NCBI GenBank assembly: GCA_016710165.1
Contig: JADJLJ010000002.1
Span: forward strand, 124,001-188,000
From: Chitinophagaceae bacterium
Lineage (GTDB): Bacteria > Bacteroidota > Bacteroidia > Chitinophagales > Chitinophagaceae
DNA: 64,000 nt
Reading direction: 5' to 3'
The notes beneath the pieces are model-generated. The model worked only from the letters and a program-made list of their open reading frames with translations, was not told the DNA's origin and ran no database searches. This document shows, piece by piece, positions 36,074-44,518 of the stretch. Position numbers and translations under genes: made by a program. The first letter of the stretch is position 1. Each line of letters begins with the position of its first letter.

Positions 36074-36709
36074 ATGAAAAGAATACTTGTATGTATAACG
36101 CTTCTTGTTTTGAGCGGAGCCAGCATCGCTCAATCGTCCGTTACTACCGTTGAACATCAGAAAATGACCCGGGAGGCCATTGTGAATGATGTTCCGTTTT
36201 CAGAAGACGTGATTGTGGAAGCCATCAAAGACACGCTGCAGAAACTGGGTTATAAAGGAAAGGACAGTAAAGGGTTCACGGTTTACCGCGACGTTAAATT
36301 ACCTGCATTGGGAAGCGATACCTACGACCTTTACTTTGTGGTTGATAAGAAAAGTAAAAAGGAGAAAGAAGTATCCCGGGTTACCATGATGGTTTCGAAA
36401 GGAGCGGAAAATTTTATCACAGAAAAAGCGGACCCGGGGCTGATTCATAATGCGAAAAACTTTCTTAATCACCTGCATTATACCGTAGCCTCCTATCATC
36501 ACTCTCAAAAATTAGCCGGGCTGGAAGAAGTGGTGAGTAAGATCGAGAAGAAGATAGCCATCCTGGTAGAAGAGGCCGATGACCTGGAGAAGAAAAAGAA
36601 AAAGCTGGAGAAGGAGATAGAGGACAATATCAAAGAACAGGCCGATCAGCAGAAGGAACTGGAAAAACAACGCCAGGTACTGTCAACGCTTAAAGGAACG
36701 AATGGGTAA
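36074..36709 (+). CDS. Exported protein with C-terminal coiled coil, unknown function
   Basis: About 211 residues. Signal peptide (VCITLLVLSGASIAQ), an alpha/beta domain of about 110 residues, with a GYKGKDSKGFTVYRDVKLP segment and a VTMMVSKGAENF strand, and a long Lys/Glu coiled coil from about residue 150 (EEVVSKIEKKIAILVEEADD onwards) to the end. No catalytic residues. The basic-acidic coiled coil suggests a trimeric or dimeric periplasmic spacer. I do not recognise the family. Confidence 0.6.
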   Translation: MKRILVCITLLVLSGASIAQSSVTTVEHQKMTREAIVNDVPFSEDVIVEAIKDTLQKLGYKGKDSKGFTVYRDVKLPALGSDTYDLYFVVDKKSKKEKEVSRVTMMVSKGAENFITEKADPGLIHNAKNFLNHLHYTVASYHHSQKLAGLEEVVSKIEKKIAILVEEADDLEKKKKKLEKEIEDNIKEQADQQKELEKQRQVLSTLKGTNG

Positions 36710-36764
36710 CCGGGATCCTGGAAACTGTCTAAAAATGCCACATGGGTTTTCCGGTTGCAAATAT

Positions 36765-36784
36765 GGCCGGTGTCCTCACCGGCC
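36765..36784 (-). repeat. Solo REP-like palindrome
   Basis: GGCCGGTG-TCCT-CACCGGCC, perfect 8-bp stem. The reverse complement GGCCGGTGAGGACACCGGCC differs from the array REP core GGTCGGTGAGGACACCGACC at only two positions. It lies between two convergent genes and may also act as a terminator. Confidence 0.5.
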
Positions 36785-36818
36785 ACGGCGGTCTGCTACG
36801 GTTAATGTCCCCGGGATT

Positions 36819-37862
36819 TTAGTGCGAGAAATACTTCACTTTCTCTGAGAACCGTGGATCACGGGTCATGGTTGTATCGGTGAGGGTGTTCAGGAAATAG
36901 ATCAGTTCATTCTTTTCCTTGTTTGAGATGGCAATACGTTTTACCAGCAGGCTATCCAGTGTTGGCTGTGTGGTCAGGATGCCATTGCGGTAATGGTCTA
37001 TTACAGCCCCCAATGAAAAAAACCTGCCGTCGTGCATATACGGGAAGGTGAGCATCACATTCCGCAGGCTGGGCACTTTGAATTTCAGGGAATCGGCTTT
37101 TTTGCCTGTTATCCTCATTCTTCCAAAATCATTTAAATAAGGGCTCACGGACAGGCCGTTGTTGCGAAAGCTGTGATCGGTGAACAAGGGTTCTTTATGA
37201 CAGGCCGCACAGTTTGCTTTGAAGAAATTATAACCATTCTGTTCGCCGGGTGTAAAACTGGCTTCGCCCCGTTGCACTTTATCGTATTTGGAATTGGCAG
37301 AAATGATCGAACCGGTGAATTGTGCCAATGCCTTCAACATCCGCTGGCTGTTGATCTCAGAGCTTCCGAATGCGGCCCTGAACAGCCTTGGGTAGGCGGT
37401 ATCTTTTTTCAGTTTCCGCAGAACACTGTCTAAGTTCTCCGCCATTTCATTGGGTGCAGTAATGGGGGAGAGCGGTTGCACTTCAATATGGTTTACACCT
37501 CCATCCCAATGAAATTTTGGCATCCACGCCAGGTTGAAAAGTCCGGGTGCATTGCGTGTGGTGAATGTGTTATTATACCCGTGGCTGAAATCATGATCAT
37601 ACGTGGCAAAGGCGCCAAACTGCTGGTGACAACCGGCGCAGGGGAAATTTCCATCCTTGCTTAAGCGGCCGTCATAGAATAATTTTTTGCCCAGTTGGAA
37701 GCCTTCTTCAGATAAACGGTTCCTGGCAAAGATATCTGTAGGTGGTTTGGGCCATCCTGCCGGTATTTTGAATTCGAGGTAAGTAGGTTTTGGACCCGGG
37801 GTTTGTGGTTTACGGCCTGCTCCCACAAATAAGGCAAACAATGCAGTGCCTGTACAAAGCAA
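36819..37862 (-). CDS. mbnH: Di-haem cytochrome c peroxidase-like protein, MbnH/MauG type
   Basis: 347 residues. Two c-haem sites: CAGCHQQF and CAACHKEP, with SLRNVMLTFPYMHDGRF and the surrounding pattern of MauG/CcpA enzymes. It lies directly downstream of an MbnP-family gene, 23 bp apart. MbnH is the MauG-like enzyme that oxidises a tryptophan of MbnP to kynurenine to form a copper site, so this pair is best read as copper handling rather than a plain peroxidase. The annotated frame starts at TTG; no ATG is available, and the preceding codons (KRRIIILL) look like part of the signal, so the true start may be a CTG around 37883. Gene symbol by inference. Confidence 0.75.
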   Translation of the reverse strand: MLCTGTALFALFVGAGRKPQTPGPKPTYLEFKIPAGWPKPPTDIFARNRLSEEGFQLGKKLFYDGRLSKDGNFPCAGCHQQFGAFATYDHDFSHGYNNTFTTRNAPGLFNLAWMPKFHWDGGVNHIEVQPLSPITAPNEMAENLDSVLRKLKKDTAYPRLFRAAFGSSEINSQRMLKALAQFTGSIISANSKYDKVQRGEASFTPGEQNGYNFFKANCAACHKEPLFTDHSFRNNGLSVSPYLNDFGRMRITGKKADSLKFKVPSLRNVMLTFPYMHDGRFFSLGAVIDHYRNGILTTQPTLDSLLVKRIAISNKEKNELIYFLNTLTDTTMTRDPRFSEKVKYFSH

Positions 37863-37885
37863 TATGATGATCCTTCGTTTCAGGA

Positions 37886-38647
37886 TTAATGATTTATGAT
37901 GTTCTTTATGATAAACATCTTGCTGTAGTTATCAGCAATTTTTTTTGCCGGTTCGCCCGGTGTGGTGCATACGGGGGTTTCGGATATTTTCAGGTCATTC
38001 GGATGCTGCCACCATGTATCAAGATCTGCTTCAATGATGATCTCGCTGGTTTTGCCTTCCCGTATATCCAGTACCATGCCGGCGGGAAAACCAAGCTTTA
38101 ATTTCTTTACTACATTGTGTTCTCCCGAAAAACCACCAATATGGTATTCCACTTTGTTGTTAACCACTTTTGATTGCGGTGACCTGCCTTCCATTTTTGC
38201 CATCACATAACCGCTGTTCCAGGTCCAGAACATATCGTTCAGGGGATCCAGCGCCCCGGTTTGTGCCCCACTAACATTTTTCAGGCTATCCACACCCAGC
38301 GTGAATAAAAGGGAATGGTATGTATTTACGGTTGTCAAAAAAACAAAACTTAAAGAGACGGGGTTGCCTTCATCAACCAGGTGATAGCTGTCGGTCTCTT
38401 TAAAAATGCCGTCCGGAAATGCAACGGCCATATTACTGATGTAATACTTGAATTTTGTTATGGTATACGTTTCGGAGAAGGGGTTTGTATATACGGTGCT
38501 GTCCAATTGCACCGGCTTTCCCTTAACCGTATTTATAAAACGGATCTTCAGGGTGCCTGTTTGATAAACGGGCATGCCTGGTTTTTGAAAGCCGCTTAAA
38601 CTCAAAACAACCAGCAGTAATAAGGGTGTGGAGCGGAACCTTTTCAT
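37886..38647 (-). CDS. mbnP: MbnP-family periplasmic copper-binding protein
   Basis: 253 residues with a signal peptide (LLLLVVLSLSGFQK). The central segment DMFWTWNSGYVMAKMEG, followed by YHIGGFSGEHNVVKKLKL, is the hallmark of MbnP-like proteins; a Trp of this region is a candidate for the kynurenine modification. Family members bind copper in the periplasm after modification by the partner MbnH, encoded immediately downstream. The product ends with KMFIIKNIINH. Which Trp is modified cannot be told from sequence. No methanobactin biosynthesis genes are present. Confidence 0.8.
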   Translation of the reverse strand: MKRFRSTPLLLLVVLSLSGFQKPGMPVYQTGTLKIRFINTVKGKPVQLDSTVYTNPFSETYTITKFKYYISNMAVAFPDGIFKETDSYHLVDEGNPVSLSFVFLTTVNTYHSLLFTLGVDSLKNVSGAQTGALDPLNDMFWTWNSGYVMAKMEGRSPQSKVVNNKVEYHIGGFSGEHNVVKKLKLGFPAGMVLDIREGKTSEIIIEADLDTWWQHPNDLKISETPVCTTPGEPAKKIADNYSKMFIIKNIINH

Positions 38648-38660
38648 TATACGTATTTGT

Positions 38661-39065
38661 TTACCAGCTTTCCCGGCTTACTTTTTTCCGGAAATCCTTC
38701 AGTGCACCGATCTTCTTTTTGATCTCGATCCGTTTCTCTTTTGATTCTTTGCTGGGTTTGGTGGCTTTCCTGGGTTTGGGTTTGATGAGGGCTTTGTTCA
38801 CCAGCCCGTTCATCTTTTTTATCACCTGTTCCTTGTTGCTTAATTGCGAACGTTCGGTCTGGCTTTTCACCTGCAAAAACCCCCGGGCATTTATCCTGTT
38901 GATGAGTTTATCCTGCAGCATCATTTTCTGTTCATCCGTAATGAGCATTGAAGACCCGATATGCCAGTAACCTTCCACCATGGTCTCCACTTTGTTCACG
39001 TTTTGGCCGCCTTTTCCGCCGCTCCGGGCTGTTTTAAATTTTATCTCGTCAGATATGTCCGTCAT
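38661..39065 (-). CDS. arfB: Alternative ribosome-rescue hydrolase ArfB (YaeJ)
   Basis: 134 residues, the usual length. The catalytic GGQ motif is present in RSGGKGGQNVNKVET; the C-terminal tail is Lys/Arg-rich (PKPRKATKPSKESKEKRIEIK), which in ArfB inserts into the empty mRNA channel. It hydrolyses peptidyl-tRNA on stalled ribosomes lacking a stop codon. It lies 13 bp downstream of mbnP on the same strand and may share its transcript in part; the ATG is spaced 118 bp from the divergent GGGP synthase gene. Confidence 0.93.
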   Translation of the reverse strand: MTDISDEIKFKTARSGGKGGQNVNKVETMVEGYWHIGSSMLITDEQKMMLQDKLINRINARGFLQVKSQTERSQLSNKEQVIKKMNGLVNKALIKPKPRKATKPSKESKEKRIEIKKKIGALKDFRKKVSRESW

Positions 39066-39182
39066 CTTGTCAAATTTACGCAGAAAATGTACGATTTTGG
39101 GGCTGTATCCGTTTTATTTAAGGTTAATATTTCTGTAAGAACCAATTTTTGTACATTTTTGCAGGTAACCAACAGACAGGAA

Positions 39183-39938
39183 ATGATCAAAGCCATTTAC
39201 CAATCATTAGCAGAGCGTAAACAGCAGCATAAAAAATCATTTGCCGTACTCATCGACCCCGACAAGGTGAACGACAGCAATATGGAAAAACTCATTGAGC
39301 TTGCTGTGGATGCCCGGGTAGATTATTTGCTGGTGGGCGGAAGCCTGGTCATCTCCAATTACCTGGATGAATGTGTTCAGTTCATCAAACGCAGTTGCGG
39401 TATCCCTGTTATTCTTTTCCCCGGTAGTCCCAGCCAGGTGAGTAAATATGCCGATGCGTTGCTGTACCTGTCACTCATCAGCGGCCGCAATGCCGACCTG
39501 TTGATCGGGCAGCATGTTGTTTCTGCCCCCGTTGTAAGACAAAGCGGGCTGGAAATTTTACCTACCGGCTATATGGTGATCGACGGCGGGGCGCCCACCA
39601 CGGTTTCTTATATCTCCAATGCAACTCCCATACCGGCCGATAAAAATGAGATCGCTATGTGTACGGCCATGGCGGGCGAAATGCTGGGCATGAAACTCAT
39701 TTACATGGATGCCGGCAGCGGTGCCAAACGTGCCATATCGGAAGAGATGATCCGGCAGGTGGCAAATGTCATTGAAGTTCCATTGATCATCGGTGGTGGC
39801 ATCGTTGAGCCTGAAAAAGCTTACCTCAACTGCAAGGCCGGCGCCGACGTTATTGTGGTGGGCAATGCCATAGAAAAGGATCCCAACCTTATAAAAGAAA
39901 TGGCCGCTGCGGTGCATAGTGTACCTGTGAAGGCATGA
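39183..39938 (+). CDS. Geranylgeranylglyceryl phosphate synthase family protein (PcrB/GGGPS)
   Basis: About 251 residues from the ATG after AGGAA; upstream in-frame Met codons overlap the arfB gene and give no homologous sequence. A TIM-barrel prenyltransferase: FAVLIDPDKVNDSN at the start, YLLVGGSLV, the phosphate-binding VILFPGSPSQVS, GYMVIDGGAPTTV, LIYMDAGSGAKR and IIGGGIVEP are all in family order. It joins a polyprenyl diphosphate to sn-glycerol-1-phosphate. In Bacteroidota this enzyme is known and its lipid product is not fully settled. It is a single-gene unit in the window. Confidence 0.88.
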   Translation: MIKAIYQSLAERKQQHKKSFAVLIDPDKVNDSNMEKLIELAVDARVDYLLVGGSLVISNYLDECVQFIKRSCGIPVILFPGSPSQVSKYADALLYLSLISGRNADLLIGQHVVSAPVVRQSGLEILPTGYMVIDGGAPTTVSYISNATPIPADKNEIAMCTAMAGEMLGMKLIYMDAGSGAKRAISEEMIRQVANVIEVPLIIGGGIVEPEKAYLNCKAGADVIVVGNAIEKDPNLIKEMAAAVHSVPVKA

Positions 39939-40035
39939 CCTGGTTTTTTACCTCCCTGTTTTAATCTTAGTGAAATTTATTTATCTTGGTATGCGGTTGA
40001 CCGGTAACGGCTTCGCCATTTTAAATACGATTACT

Positions 40036-40365
40036 ATGACTTATCCTGCTTCTGTAAATACTGCTGTGGTACAGCAATGGGTGACCGATAAACTCAACAT
40101 CGAAAAAGTGAAAGAGCAGCTGGCAGCCCTGGGCTATGATGAAGAAGCGGTTTCCCTTCACCTGAAGGAGTTTAAAAAACTCAGGTATGGTAAAAGGCAG
40201 TTCACTGGCTTTGTATGCCTGGCTGCAGGAGCCTTTCTTGGTTTCATAAGTTGCGTACTCACGTTGATAAATCCTGTACCGGAATTATACAACTGGATCC
40301 TTTACGGACTTACTTCAGTAGCTGTTGTGGTGATCGTTCTGGGCTTATATTACCTGCTCGAATAG
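40036..40365 (+). CDS. Small inner-membrane protein, unknown function
   Basis: 109 residues from the ATG chosen for its MTYPASVNTAVVQQWV start. The soluble N-terminal helical half (EKVKEQLAALGYDEEAVSLHLKEFKKLRYGKRQ is one continuous helical region) precedes two transmembrane helices (VCLAAGAFLGFISCVLTLI and ILYGLTSVAVVVIVLGLYYLLE). No family recognised. It lies just before the REP-rich region around the tyrosine transposase, 98 bp downstream of the GGGP synthase gene. Confidence 0.6.
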   Translation: MTYPASVNTAVVQQWVTDKLNIEKVKEQLAALGYDEEAVSLHLKEFKKLRYGKRQFTGFVCLAAGAFLGFISCVLTLINPVPELYNWILYGLTSVAVVVIVLGLYYLLE

Positions 40366-40411
40366 AACGAACTCATTATTACAGGCTCCTCCATACTTCC
40401 TTGTTATCCCT

Positions 40412-40478
40412 CCCGTCTCCCTTATCGGAGTCCCCACCCACCAGGTCTCCCTTGTCGGTATTCCCCAACACCGGATCC
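40412..40478 (-). repeat. Two degenerate REP units
   Basis: TCCCTTATCGGAGTCCCCACC at 40420 region and TCTCCCTTGTCGGTATTCC with CAACACCGGATCC after it resemble the reverse complement of the REP consensus, with damaged palindromes. Confidence 0.4.
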
Positions 40479-40479
40479 T

Positions 40480-40506
40480 CTGGTCGGTGTCCCCACCGAC
40501 CGGAAT
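40480..40506 (-). repeat. REP unit, inverted, upstream of the transposase gene
   Basis: CTGGTCGGTGTCCCCACCGACC followed by GGAA (shown with a break) is the exact reverse complement of the array unit core: stem GGTCGGTG/CACCGACC, loop TCCC. Confidence 0.75.
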
Positions 40507-40659
40507 GGTATAAGACCATATGACTGAATGAATTCATTGAATAGATCTGGTTTTTTATGCAACGCCCTCATAATTCTCACCAAAATTGAATGATATTTTT
40601 CTCCTAATCCGATGTCCCGATCAACGGGTGAGTATTTAATCAGTCGCCTAATTTTATCT

Positions 40660-40687
40660 CCCTGGCCGGTGTCCCCGCCGCCCGGAT
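40660..40687 (-). repeat. REP unit, inverted, directly upstream of the transposase gene
   Basis: CCCTGGCCGGTGTCCCC then GCCGCCCGGAT: a reverse-oriented REP 35 bp before the transposase start, stem slightly changed (GGCCGGTG). Together with the downstream array it brackets the gene in opposite orientations. Confidence 0.65.
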
Positions 40688-40721
40688 CGGAATTTTCATC
40701 AATGACCAACTTTTGTTTATA

Positions 40722-41282
40722 ATGGGTATTGCTTCATACCAGGGACGGCGCAATTCATACACGGAATTAAACGAGGTTTATTTCTGGACGCTCACCATTA
40801 ACCAATGGATCCATCTGCTGGGTACGGATGAGTACAAAATGCTGATCATGGAAAGCCTTAAGTGGTTGCACGCGAAAGAACTGGTCCGGATCTATGGATA
40901 TGTAATAATGCCTAATCATATTCATTTGCTTTGGGAGCAATTAAAAATGAACGGGAAAGAGTTTCCGAAGAACAGTTTTGAAAAGTTTACTGCACACCGG
41001 TTTGCTAAAAAACTGGCGGATGAAGATATTTTCTTACTGCAACGGTTTTATGTTAAGGCAAGCGACAGGGCTTTTAATTTCTGGCAGAGAGATCCGTTGG
41101 CTATCCGGGTATTCAGCAGGGAGATGGCCGTTCAAAAATTGAACTATATGCATTATAATCCTTTGCAGGAACAATGGCGGTTTTGTATCTCACCGGATGA
41201 ATACAGGTTTTCATCGGCTGGGTTTTATGAAAATAAGGAAGATGAGTTTGAGATATTGACCCATTACATGGAAGTCTTTTAA
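40722..41282 (+). CDS. REP-associated tyrosine transposase (RAYT, Y1_Tnp/HUH)
   Basis: About 186 residues from the ATG; a TTG nine bases earlier is the alternative. The HUH motif is visible as GYVIMPNHIHLL, followed by an extended core that fits TnpA-REP proteins, and a late RxxxQKLNYMHYNPLQEQW segment that holds the likely catalytic tyrosine. RAYT proteins bind and cut REP hairpins; this gene has inverted REPs on the upstream side and a large REP array downstream, the classical context. The C-terminal codons DEFEILTHYMEVF are duplicated in the downstream array. One copy is seen in this window. Confidence 0.9.
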   Translation: MGIASYQGRRNSYTELNEVYFWTLTINQWIHLLGTDEYKMLIMESLKWLHAKELVRIYGYVIMPNHIHLLWEQLKMNGKEFPKNSFEKFTAHRFAKKLADEDIFLLQRFYVKASDRAFNFWQRDPLAIRVFSREMAVQKLNYMHYNPLQEQWRFCISPDEYRFSSAGFYENKEDEFEILTHYMEVF

Positions 41283-41900
41283 GGGTATTGTTCCGGTCGG
41301 TGGGGACACCGACCAGGGAAGTGGATGAGTTTGAGATATTGCCCTATTATATGGAAGTGTTTTAGTGATGTCATTCCGGTCGGTGGGGACACCGACCAGG
41401 GAAGTGGATGAGTTTGAGATATTGACCCATTACATGGAAGTCTTTTAAGGGTATTGTTCCGGTCGGTGGGGACACCGACCAGGGAAGTGGATGAGTTTGA
41501 GATATTGACCCATTACATGGAAGTCTTTTAAGGGTATTGTTCCGGTCGGTGGGGACACCGACCAGGGAAGTGGATGAGTTTGAGATATTGCCCTATTATA
41601 TGGAAGTGTTTTAGGGATGTCATTCGGTCGGTGGGGACACTGACCAGGGAAGTGGATGAGTTTGAGATATTGCCCCATTATATGAAAGTGTTTTAGGGAT
41701 GTCGTTCCGGTCGGTGGGGACACTGACCAGGTAAGTGGATGAGTTTGTGATATTGCCCCATTATATGAAAGTGTTTTAGGGATGTCGTTCCGGTCGGTGG
41801 GGACACCGACCAGGGAAAATCGATGAGTTAGTGATATTGCCCTATTATATGGAAGTGTTTTAGGGATGTTTTTCCGGTCGGTGAGGACACCGACCAGGGA
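41241..41900 (+). repeat. 83-bp tandem array: transposase gene tail plus REP, eight REP units
   Basis: Eight REPs begin at 41291, 41374, 41457, 41540, 41623, 41705, 41788 and 41872, spaced 83, 83, 83, 83, 82, 83, 84 bp. Each is a GGTCGGTG-GGGA-CACCGACC hairpin framed by TTCC and AGGG. Before each lies a copy of the transposase's last codons (GATGAGTTTGAGATATT ... TTTTAG or TTTTAA). The first tail is the real gene end at 41241; the other seven are extra copies. Two tail types (ATTGACCCATTACATGG and ATTGCCCTATTATATGG) alternate, with the most diverged copies farthest from the gene. The array has no other coding content. Confidence 0.92.
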
Positions 41901-41971
41901 TCCTTCAATTCAGGCAGGCTCATCTGTACTTCTTACCTTTGCGGAAACAATCATTTTAATCTCCAGGCACC
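41901..41971 (+). promoter_or_regulatory. Promoter region of the acid phosphatase gene
   Basis: TACCTTTG at 41934-41941 fits TAnnTTTG, 30 bp before the ATG. This sequence is unrelated to the adjacent array. Confidence 0.45.
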
Positions 41972-42754
41972 ATGATCCGTCAATTATTTACAGCAGTAAC
42001 AGTTTTTTTAAGCATATCCGTTTCCGCACAGGTAACCGATCACAAACCGGCCCAGTATAATATAAGCGGTACCCTTTGGCAGCAACAGAGTGGTGAATAC
42101 AAGGCATTGTGTTACCAGGCATTCAACCTGGCCCGGTTGCGGCTGCAGGAGATCCTGGTGACCAATAAAGACAGCATGCCGCTGGCAGTTATCACGGATG
42201 TGGATGAGACAGTACTCGACAACAGCCCCAGCGCTGCACACGATATTTTAAACGGGCACACGTTTGCCGACAGTTCCTGGAACCCCTGGGTGGATCTGGC
42301 CAATGCCAAAGCAATGCCGGGTGCCGTGGAATTCTTTAACTATGCGGCACAGCATGGGGTGCAGGTCTTTTACATAACCAACCGCAGGGAAGCACAAAAA
42401 GCAGCTACCATGCGAAACCTGCAGCTGCAGGGATTTCCGCAGGTTGACAGTATGCACATGATGATGAAGGGTGCTGTCAGCGACAAGGAACCCCGCCGGC
42501 TGGAAGTGGCAAAACGATACAACGTGGTATTATTGCTGGGCGACAACCTGAATGATTTCGACGACCTGTTTTACGACAAAGCTGCCTTTGAAAGAAATGC
42601 CAATGTGGATAAAGTGCAGTCATACTTTGGCAGTAAATACATCATGCTGCCCAATGCCACTTACGGCGACTGGGAAAATGCCTTGTGGCATGGACAGAAA
42701 CTGAGTGCCGAAGAAAAGGATAAGGTGAAGTGGGCATCATTGATCGGGTATTGA
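41972..42754 (+). CDS. HAD-type acid phosphatase (class B/C, e(P4)-like 5'-nucleotidase)
   Basis: 260 residues with a signal peptide (FLSISVSAQ). HAD subfamily IIIB: catalytic DVDETVLDN near residue 75, FYITNRRE, and LLLGDNLNDFDDLFYD for the metal-binding acidic pair. The organisation matches lipoprotein e(P4)-type phosphatases, but the signal lacks a lipobox cysteine, so the protein is more likely soluble and periplasmic. It would dephosphorylate nucleotides or other phosphomonoesters. It lies directly after the REP array with its own promoter. Confidence 0.85.
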   Translation: MIRQLFTAVTVFLSISVSAQVTDHKPAQYNISGTLWQQQSGEYKALCYQAFNLARLRLQEILVTNKDSMPLAVITDVDETVLDNSPSAAHDILNGHTFADSSWNPWVDLANAKAMPGAVEFFNYAAQHGVQVFYITNRREAQKAATMRNLQLQGFPQVDSMHMMMKGAVSDKEPRRLEVAKRYNVVLLLGDNLNDFDDLFYDKAAFERNANVDKVQSYFGSKYIMLPNATYGDWENALWHGQKLSAEEKDKVKWASLIGY

Positions 42755-42855
42755 TATGATCAACAGCAGCAGGCTAAGATCAGGCATGGGAGGTGGATGT
42801 GGGATACTGGCATCCAGTACCTGGTATTCTGCATCCCGAATGCAACTTCACCCCG

Positions 42856-44518
42856 TTAATTATCCTTCTTTTTTAAAAATGCTTTGGCAGCCTGCAATTC
42901 CTGTCTGACTGCCGTACCTGAATTAGTGATAGCCAATAGTTGCTGGTAATAAAGGTTGCTTTTTCGGAGTTGTTATTCCTTTCGCTTGCTAAAGCGGCAC
43001 CATATAGGCCATTGAAGCGGTTGGGATGTTTTTTGAGGCTTGCTTCATAAGCAGACAGCGCTTCGGCAGGTTTATTCAATTGTAATAACATATCGGCCAG
43101 CAATTCCATGGCAGGTAGTACTTCACCCGGAGTTACCGGATGTTTTTCGGTTTTATTTTCCATGCTGACGGCAGCCTTCATACTTGTAAGCGCTTCCTTG
43201 CTTTTTCCTTCTTTCAAAAGTATCCATGCCTCGCCGGTCTTTACCTGTATCTGCACCTGCCCTGCCTTGTAATCATCTTTTTGATCCATCAATGCCTGCC
43301 GGATCTCGGTAAGTTTTTTTAATTCTGCTTTGGCTGAATCGAGGTTGCCGGTATGAGCAGACCCAAGCAGCCTGGTAAAATGAATGATGGCCTTTTGCCA
43401 GGTAAATTTTTCCCAGGGAAGGTGCAGGGGAGGCATGGGTAAAGCAGCGGCTTCCTTCCACAGTTTATTTTCCAGCACATACCTGGATGGAATGGCAGCA
43501 AATGCATACAGGACCTTAAAGTTAACCGGAGAAACATCCTGCATGGTATTTAAATAATCCCATTGTTGTTTTGCAAGGCTGTTCTCCCCTTTTTGCAAAT
43601 AACCATATACAAGGTAGTCGAGGGCGTGCAACTCCTCATCCCAATGGCCCTTTAGCCCCGCAGATTCTGCATAGCATTTGGCCGAAGAAGCAGCGGCGAT
43701 ATTTGACCCGATGCATTCATCCCATAGACCCAGCCGGGTGAAAATATGTGATGGCATATGCTGCGCATGTGCCGATGAGGGGGCGATGGCTGCATATTTC
43801 CTGGCAGCAGGCAGGGCCAATAACGCCAGTTCCGGATAATCGTACGTATGAATAATATAATGCACGATGCCCGGGTGATTGGGGCCTTCCGGGAACAAAC
43901 TGGTGAGGATGCTGCCGGCTTTCCGTTGGTTGAAAAAAGTTTGATCAGCCGGATCAGCCGTTGCCACCAATGCCAATGAATAAAAGATGGCGGCTTCTTT
44001 ACTGGCCGGGTATGTTTTAAAGATATTTTCCATTGCCTTTTCATAGGCCAGGCTCCGGGGGCGGTGATCGGTCGTAGTCCAGTCTTTATAAAATTCGGCA
44101 ATAGCATTGATAAAACCAGTTTCCATTTGTGATCCTTGCGTTTTTCCAGTTCGGGTTGGGTGGGGGGCGCCCAAAGCGGGTGATAATTGCTCATGGCTGC
44201 TCCCCAGTAAGCCATGGTACAGCCTGGTTCATCATCTATGATCTTTGCAAATACCTTTTCAGCTTCGTCGTATTCAAAGGAGTGAAGCAGCGCTACAGCC
44301 AGGTCAAAATCCTTCTTGACATTGTCCGGGCAGGATGTTTCAAATGCAACGGAGCCAAATTCTTTACCGGGCGGGCCACAGGAAATTATATCCCCCCTTT
44401 TAAGGCCGATCTCATTTATTGCGTTGCTTTCCGGGGCCTTCTTTTTTCTCTGGCATGAAACAGGGAACAGTTATAAGCAGAAAAGAAATACCTGTGCAAC
44501 CCGTACTATTTTTTTCAT
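42856..44518 (-). pseudogene. TPR-repeat protein gene with several frameshifts
   Basis: An N-terminal MKKIVRVAQVFLF start, a GPPGKEFGSVAFETSCPDNV segment, MAYWGAAMSNYHPLWAPPTQP, then YINAIAEFYKDW-like (here FINAIAEFYKDWTTTDHR), IVHYIIHTYDYPELALLALP, PSSAHAQHMPSHIFTRLGLW and a TPR-like C-terminus are all readable, but in different frames. Breaks lie near 44465 (stop after FLFCL), 44440, 44140 and 42945; each is explained by a single base in a homopolymer. The longest open piece is 42873-44174. The family occurs in Bacteroidota as secreted TPR proteins. Genuine decay or sequencing error cannot be told apart. Confidence 0.75.

Noticed and set aside
38961..39182. N-terminal extension of the GGGP synthase frame
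   Set aside because: It overlaps arfB on the other strand and lacks family similarity; the ATG after AGGAA at 39183 fits the family start.
41445..41723. 92-residue minus-strand frame with repeated MGQYLKLIHFPG segments
   Set aside because: Pure product of the 83-bp tandem array read backwards; no start signal and no homology expected.
41241..41900. CRISPR array
   Set aside because: The repeat period is regular, but the intervening sequence is copied gene tail and not unique spacer, and no cas genes are present.
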